This document shows, piece after piece, positions 7,304-11,082 of a stretch of 11,082 bases of DNA. This DNA is from Gammaproteobacteria bacterium (GTDB lineage Bacteria; Pseudomonadota; Gammaproteobacteria; Pseudomonadales; Pseudohongiellaceae): NCBI GenBank assembly GCA_003451715.1, contig DMJN01000032.1, positions 1-11,082 of the forward strand, written 5' to 3'. Each line of letters opens with the position of its first letter. The first letter of the stretch is position 1. Both the position numbers and the translations under genes were made by a program. Below the pieces are notes generated by a model. That model was not told where the DNA came from, searched no databases, and worked only from the letters and a program-made list of their open reading frames with translations.

Positions 7304-8602
7304 ATGATATTTGACACTCTCGGTTTAACCGACTCCCTGTTGCGTGCTGTGCGCAAGACAGGCTACACACAACCAACCCCAATTCAGAAGCGGGCAATTC
7401 CTGAAATCCTGGAAGGCAGGGACGTAATGGCTGCTGCCCAGACTGGAACCGGCAAGACCGCCGGCTTCACGCTGCCGTTATTGCAGATTCTGGGTGATGG
7501 GATTAAAACCAACAATTACCAGGTGCGGGCATTGGTGATCACTCCTACCCGCGAACTTGCTGCCCAGATACAGGACAGCATAGAGACCTATGGCAGCAAC
7601 GAAAAACTAAGCTACGGCGTTGTCTTCGGTGGCGTTAACATCAATCCACAGAAACAGTCTATCAAGCGTGGCCTGGATATCCTGGTTGCCACGCCCGGTC
7701 GGCTGCTGGATCTCTACCAACAGAGGGCGGTGAGATTCGACGCACTGGAAGTTCTGATTCTGGATGAAGCCGACCGCATGCTGGACATGGGATTTATTCG
7801 TGACATCAGAAAAATCCTCGCGTTGCTTCCAAAGCAGCGGCAGAACCTGATGTTCTCCGCCACATTCTCCAATGACATTCGCAAGCTGGCCAAGACTATT
7901 TGTCACAATCCTGTAGAGATAGACGTGGCACCTCGCAATTCAACAGTCAAAGCGATTTCCCAGAAGCTGTACAAGGTCGAGAAGGGAAACAAGATTGAGT
8001 TGCTGAGCAAACTATTGCGAGACGACGCGGGCCAGACCCTGGTGTTTAGCCGAACTAAACACGGCGCCAACAACCTGGCTAAAAAACTTAACCGGGAAAA
8101 TATTGCCGCGACAGCAATCCACGGCAACAAGTCCCAGGGGCAGAGAACGAAGGCGCTGGATGATTTCAAACGCAACAAGGTACAGGTCCTGGTAGCCACC
8201 GATATTGCGGCGCGGGGAATCGACATCGACCACCTGGCAACAGTGGTCAACTTCGACCTGCCCCAGGTGGCGGAAGATTACGTGCATCGTATCGGGCGCA
8301 CCGGCCGTGCCGGCGCCAGCGGTCAGGCCATCTCGCTGGTGAGCAGTGAGGAACGCAAGCAACTGCGTGATATCGAACGCCTGATCAAAAGATCCATTCC
8401 GGTAGAAGAAACCGGGAGCTTCAAGCTATCTCCAGTGATTGCTGCCGAATCCAGCCAGGACTCAGACGAGAGAAGGCAGCGTCCCGATCTTCACCGTCGT
8501 GCCAAGCCGAAACGGCACAAACCCCGTGCCAAATCCGGCAAGCAGGCCGCCGGTGCCAACCGCTGGAAGTCATCCCGATCCAGGGTGGCCGCTGCCAACT
8601 AG
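7304..8602 (+). CDS. rhlE: DEAD-box ATP-dependent RNA helicase, RhlE-like, 432 aa
   Basis: This cytoplasmic helicase unwinds short RNA duplexes using ATP; RhlE relatives act in ribosome assembly, RNA decay and growth in the cold. All motifs are present: Q motif GYTQPTPIQ (20-28), Walker A AQTGTGKT (45-52), PTRELAAQ (81-88), TPGRLLD (130-136), DEAD (154-157), SAT (185-187), LVFSRT (246-251), ATDIAARGID (298-307) and HRIGRTGR (328-335). The tail after about residue 375 is basic and low-complexity, rich in Arg and Lys, as in RNA-binding tails of this family. The ATG at 7304 is used because it directly precedes the FDTLGL start typical of RhlE; the ribosome site (TGAGAAA) is weak. It is convergent with the selenoprotein gene. 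RhlE is preferred to DeaD because the large C-terminal domain of DeaD is missing; the exact paralogue is uncertain. Confidence 0.92.
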   Translation: MIFDTLGLTDSLLRAVRKTGYTQPTPIQKRAIPEILEGRDVMAAAQTGTGKTAGFTLPLLQILGDGIKTNNYQVRALVITPTRELAAQIQDSIETYGSNEKLSYGVVFGGVNINPQKQSIKRGLDILVATPGRLLDLYQQRAVRFDALEVLILDEADRMLDMGFIRDIRKILALLPKQRQNLMFSATFSNDIRKLAKTICHNPVEIDVAPRNSTVKAISQKLYKVEKGNKIELLSKLLRDDAGQTLVFSRTKHGANNLAKKLNRENIAATAIHGNKSQGQRTKALDDFKRNKVQVLVATDIAARGIDIDHLATVVNFDLPQVAEDYVHRIGRTGRAGASGQAISLVSSEERKQLRDIERLIKRSIPVEETGSFKLSPVIAAESSQDSDERRQRPDLHRRAKPKRHKPRAKSGKQAAGANRWKSSRSRVAAAN

Positions 8603-8652
8603 CTGTACCCGGTAGACGCCAGCCATCACCTGAAGAGAACTAGCAGAAGGAT

Positions 8653-8871
8653 CTAGTCCGCCAGCAACCCGGCTATTTCCCCCGGCTCAGGAAAACGCGC
8701 CAGCTTGTGCCTGGAAAACACCAGCACGCCGTCTTTTCTAATATCGTAGATGCCGCCACCACCCGGTATCAACACCGCTTCGATCCCGGTTTGCTCTTTA
8801 ATCTCGGCCGACACACGGTCGGCTTCAGGTTGATAGTTTCAGACTTCGCAGAAGCGTATCTCAATGCTCAT
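8653..8871 (-). CDS. Rdx/SelW-like selenoprotein with in-frame UGA (Sec), 72 aa
   Basis: The frame runs from the ATG at 8871 to TAG at 8653-8655 and is interrupted once, by TGA at 8839-8841 (codon 11). With selenocysteine there, the N-terminus reads MSIEIRFCEVU and the motif is C8-x-x-U11. This is the Rdx thioredoxin-like redox motif of SelW/SelT/SelH proteins, placed right after the first beta-strand as expected. The rest fits the family: a helix with EADRVSAEIKEQTG, then AVLIPGGGGIYDIRKDG, LVFSRHKLARFPEPGEI and a short C-terminal helix. The length is normal for bacterial members. A SECIS-like stem-loop follows the UGA. Shine-Dalgarno support is weak (GAGAA about ten bases upstream). The likely role is thiol-selenol redox chemistry in the cytoplasm; partners are unknown. 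A nonsense-mutated pseudogene is the alternative, but the rest is intact and the stop falls exactly on the redox residue. Confidence 0.85.
8807..8823 (-). promoter_or_regulatory. SECIS-like stem-loop for UGA decoding
   Basis: On the minus strand, GCCGAC (8823-8818) pairs perfectly with GTCGGC (8812-8807) around the loop CGTGT. The stem begins 15 bases and the loop 21 bases after the UGA. Known bacterial SECIS elements have a short apical loop with a G in its first two bases, at about this distance. Here the second loop base is G. SelB would bind this hairpin. Confidence 0.7.
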
Positions 8872-8914
8872 AGAGTGGTTCTCGTTTGACTGCTGGTTCG
8901 CTTGAGTTACACAT

Positions 8915-8942
8915 TGTATAGCCCGGCAGGGCCTGTCGTCAC
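8915..8942 (-). promoter_or_regulatory. Candidate promoter of the selenoprotein gene
   Basis: On the minus strand, GTGACG (8942-8937) stands 16 bases upstream of TATACA (8920-8915). These match the sigma-70 hexamers at four and five of six positions. The start codon is about 44 bases downstream of the -10 box. The region is shared with the divergent alkaline phosphatase gene. Confidence 0.4.
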
Positions 8943-9026
8943 TTGCCGTGATTTATGGTATCTGGGAGTTTATTTCCTGTAACATAGCAGCGGTTTCGAA
9001 AACCTGTTAACCATCGAGTGAGGAAT

Positions 9027-10607
9027 ATGATTTCTTTCAAGCACGTTACATTCACACCATTGCTTCTTACGCTGAGTCTCTCGGCAACGGATGGCATACC
9101 ACAGGAATCGCCACAGTCCTGGTTCGATGCAGGTCAGGCGGTAGTGGCACGCAACAAATCCTACCGGTATGCGCAGGCCGACATACCGATTGCCAAGAAT
9201 ATCATCCTGTTCATAGGCGATGGTATGGGCGTGTCCACCGTGACGGCGGCGCGTATTCTGGAGGGTCAACTCAGAGGAGAACCGGGCGAAGAGAACGAAC
9301 TCTTCTTCGAAGGATTTCCCAACGTCGCCCTCTCCAAGACTTACAACAGTAATCGGCAGGTGCCTGACTCCGCCGGCACCATGACTGCCATGACCACGGG
9401 TGTGAAGACCGATGCGGGATTGATTGCCGTGAATGAAAATGTGGTGCGCGGTGATTGTGACTCCCAATCGGGCAACCATCTGCAGACAATTCTCGAGAGC
9501 GCCGAGCAACGTGGCATGGCAACCGGCGTTGTCACTACCGCACGCCTCACTCACGCCACACCGGCGTCAAACTATGCCCATATCATGGAGCGGAATTTCG
9601 AAGACGATCAGGACGGTCCGCGCTTCTCCAATCCCGGGGATTGTGCCGACATCGCCAGGCAATTGATCGAGTTCAGTGTGAACAATCCTGGTTCCGACGG
9701 TCTTGAAGTTGCGCTGGGCGGTGGTCGACAGAACTTTCTGCCGGCTCGGCCCGATGCCGATCCCGAGACTGGCAATCCCGGCCAGCGGCTGGACGGCCGT
9801 GATCTCACCACCGAATGGCTGGAAAACCATAGCAATGCCAACTATGTCTGGAACAAGCAGCAGTTCGAAGCCATCGATCCTGCACGCACCGATCATCTGC
9901 TGGGTCTGTTCGATCCCTCGCATATGGAATATTCCCTGGACATAGATACCGATCAGGGTGGTGAGCCGAGCCTGAGTGAAATGACGGCGAAGGCGATTCG
10001 GCTGCTGGATAGGAATGACAAGGGTTACTATCTAAACGTTGAGGCAGGTCGCATCGACCATGCCCATCACGCCGTTAATCCACAACGCGCCTTACTGGAC
10101 ACCATCGAACTGGCCCGGGCCGTACAAACTGCCTATGAAATGGTAGACCTTCAGGAGACTCTGATCATCGTCACCGCCGATCACAGTCATGTGTTTACCA
10201 TCGCTGGATATCCGGTGCGGGGTAATCCCATCCTCGGAAAAGTCATAAGCGTTGACAACTCAGGAGAACCTCGCAGCGCCGCAGCCCTGGCCAGAGATGG
10301 GATGCCCTATACCACGCTCGGCTATCAAAATGGCGAGGGATTCCACTTTTTACCGGGCACCAATACTGCCGATACGATTCGCCGCACTGAGGTGAACACC
10401 GCGGGCCGCAGCGATCTGAGCAATGTTGATACTACCCACGAAGGCTTTCATTCCGAAACCGTGGTTCCCTTAAGACAGGAAACCCACGCCGGTGAAGATG
10501 TTGCCATCTATGCGGTGGGGCCCGGGGCAGACCTGGTACGAGGCGTGATGGAGCAGAATGTCATTTTTCACATCATGATGGAAGCCAGTCAACTGGAGCA
10601 GCGCTAG
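9027..10607 (+). CDS. Exported alkaline phosphatase (PhoA superfamily, animal-like type), 526 aa
   Basis: This zinc/magnesium phosphomonoesterase would release phosphate from organic esters in the periplasm or outside. Active-site positions are visible: Asp65 in FIGDGMG, the nucleophile Ser115 in PDSAGTMTA, Arg173 in TTARLTHATPAS, Glu339, Asp344 and His348 in EAGRIDHAHHAV, Asp385 and His386 in TADHSHVF, and His487 in ETHAGEDVAIYA. The stretch GYPVRGNPILGK and the final VPLRQETHAGEDVA...MEQNVIFHIM resemble metazoan alkaline phosphatases more than E. coli PhoA, by memory. The N-terminus has a hydrophobic stretch (LLLTLSLSA) that serves as a signal peptide. The ATG at 9027 is chosen; a GTG at 9018 would add three residues, and the GAGTGAGGA run lies between and serves the ATG. 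No clear Pho box was found. Three short Cys/Asp-rich insertions are within family range. Confidence 0.93.
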   Translation: MISFKHVTFTPLLLTLSLSATDGIPQESPQSWFDAGQAVVARNKSYRYAQADIPIAKNIILFIGDGMGVSTVTAARILEGQLRGEPGEENELFFEGFPNVALSKTYNSNRQVPDSAGTMTAMTTGVKTDAGLIAVNENVVRGDCDSQSGNHLQTILESAEQRGMATGVVTTARLTHATPASNYAHIMERNFEDDQDGPRFSNPGDCADIARQLIEFSVNNPGSDGLEVALGGGRQNFLPARPDADPETGNPGQRLDGRDLTTEWLENHSNANYVWNKQQFEAIDPARTDHLLGLFDPSHMEYSLDIDTDQGGEPSLSEMTAKAIRLLDRNDKGYYLNVEAGRIDHAHHAVNPQRALLDTIELARAVQTAYEMVDLQETLIIVTADHSHVFTIAGYPVRGNPILGKVISVDNSGEPRSAAALARDGMPYTTLGYQNGEGFHFLPGTNTADTIRRTEVNTAGRSDLSNVDTTHEGFHSETVVPLRQETHAGEDVAIYAVGPGADLVRGVMEQNVIFHIMMEASQLEQR

Positions 10608-10684
10608 CCCGGAGGTTTCACCACTCTTGCTTACAGCAAGACCAGATTCCATAGCGAGGGTGCTCCAGCAGGAGCAGTGCGGAA
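10608..10684. other. Convergent intergenic spacer with two small hairpins
   Basis: TCTTGC with GCAAGA around TTACA (about 10625-10641) and GCTCC with GGAGC around AGCA (about 10661-10674) lie between the convergent phosphatase and aminotransferase genes. Neither is followed by a T run, so they are weak terminator candidates only. Confidence 0.3.
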
Positions 10685-11082
10685 TCAGGTATCCTGAAAT
10701 TCCAACAATGCCTCCTCGATAATCTGTAGCGCTTGATCCAGATGTTTATCGGAGATGTTCAGCGGCGGCAACAACCTGATCATGTTGGCACCAGCTTGAC
10801 CCACTAGCAGTTTCTTGCTGCGCAATTTATTCAGCATGTCGACACAGGGCACAGCGCATTTAATGCCGATCATCAATCCCAGACCATGTATGGACAGGAT
10901 AACGCTGGGAAATCGCGCCACTAGTTTCTGCAGATGATCCATCAGGTAGTCGCTCTTAGCCGTTACTTCATCTAACTGACCTGGCTCCAGCAACAAATCC
11001 ATGACTGCGTTTCCCACTGCCATCGCCAGCGGATTACCGCCGAAGGTGCTGCCGTGGGTACCCACCACCATGGTCTTACCAA
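10685..11082 (-). CDS. argD: Acetylornithine aminotransferase-like protein, C-terminal part (cut by window end)
   Basis: The last 132 or so codons of a class III PLP-dependent aminotransferase are present; the gene continues past the right edge, so the start is not in the window. The frame stays open to the edge (GKT before MVVGTHG). THGSTFGGNPLA is the signature just after the PLP lysine region in acetylornithine/succinylornithine aminotransferases, and the end (MIRLLPPLNISDKHLDQAL) has the RLLPPL-ISDEE pattern of that group. The role would be conversion of N-acetylglutamate semialdehyde to N-acetylornithine in arginine synthesis. Other class III members (ornithine or GABA aminotransferase) are less likely from these motifs, but the PLP lysine and substrate-binding half are not visible. 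The gene is convergent with the alkaline phosphatase. Confidence 0.85.
   Translation of the reverse strand, partial: GKTMVVGTHGSTFGGNPLAMAVGNAVMDLLLEPGQLDEVTAKSDYLMDHLQKLVARFPSVILSIHGLGLMIGIKCAVPCVDMLNKLRSKKLLVGQAGANMIRLLPPLNISDKHLDQALQIIEEALLEFQDT

Noticed and set aside
8707..8889. Open plus-strand frame of 60 codons
   Set aside because: It is the shadow of the selenoprotein gene on the opposite strand, which has clear family resemblance.
8933..8949. Pho-box-like pair CTGTCGT ... TTGCCGT before the alkaline phosphatase
   Set aside because: The second half matches the CTGTCAT consensus at only four of seven positions, and the repeats start 10 bases apart instead of 11. Not strong enough to call PhoB control.
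1..11082. CRISPR array, tRNA or rRNA gene, or intact transposase
   Set aside because: None was seen on either strand: no regularly spaced repeats, cloverleaf or transposase motifs.

Overview
The window looks like chromosomal DNA of a free-living, probably marine or aquatic, Gammaproteobacterium. The pointers are an RhlE-type DEAD-box helicase of gammaproteobacterial style, an AlkK-like acyl-CoA synthetase, two exported enzymes typical of heterotrophic marine bacteria (an S9 peptidase and a soluble PQQ-type sugar dehydrogenase) and an exported alkaline phosphatase. Lineage is an inference from protein resemblance, not a database result.

Layout. Positions 1-1130 carry two small minus-strand genes: a SnoaL/DUF4440-like protein and a DUF5946-like Cys/His protein. 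The second is enclosed by two near-identical 30-bp direct repeats (528-557 and 1093-1122), like a one-gene cassette. Positions 1142-4584 hold two exported enzymes on the minus strand, an S9 prolyl-oligopeptidase-family peptidase and a PQQ-dependent dehydrogenase-like beta-propeller. The gap between them contains a hairpin repeat. Positions 4585-5085 form a gene-poor divergent region with a possible gene remnant, a tentative repeat fragment and a TATAAT box. Positions 5086-6732 encode a fatty-acyl-CoA synthetase. It is followed by a second copy of the hairpin repeat and a strong intrinsic terminator, then a long structured leader and the DEAD-box RNA helicase (7304-8602).

The most notable item is at 8653-8871 on the minus strand. 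It is a 72-residue Rdx (SelW-like) protein whose redox motif reads C-x-x-UGA. Read as selenocysteine, the UGA falls exactly on the second redox residue of the family, and a SECIS-like stem-loop lies at the expected distance downstream. Ordinary gene calling misses the gene because the TGA splits it after ten codons. Divergent from it is an exported alkaline phosphatase (9027-10607) resembling animal-type enzymes. The window ends inside the C-terminal part of an acetylornithine aminotransferase-like gene on the minus strand.

Functionally the genes are a mix of housekeeping and nutrient-scavenging functions: peptide, sugar and phosphate-ester use outside the cytoplasm, fatty-acid activation, RNA remodelling, redox and arginine synthesis. 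They do not form one evident pathway or defence system. The unexplained structure lies in the repeats and in the recoded gene.
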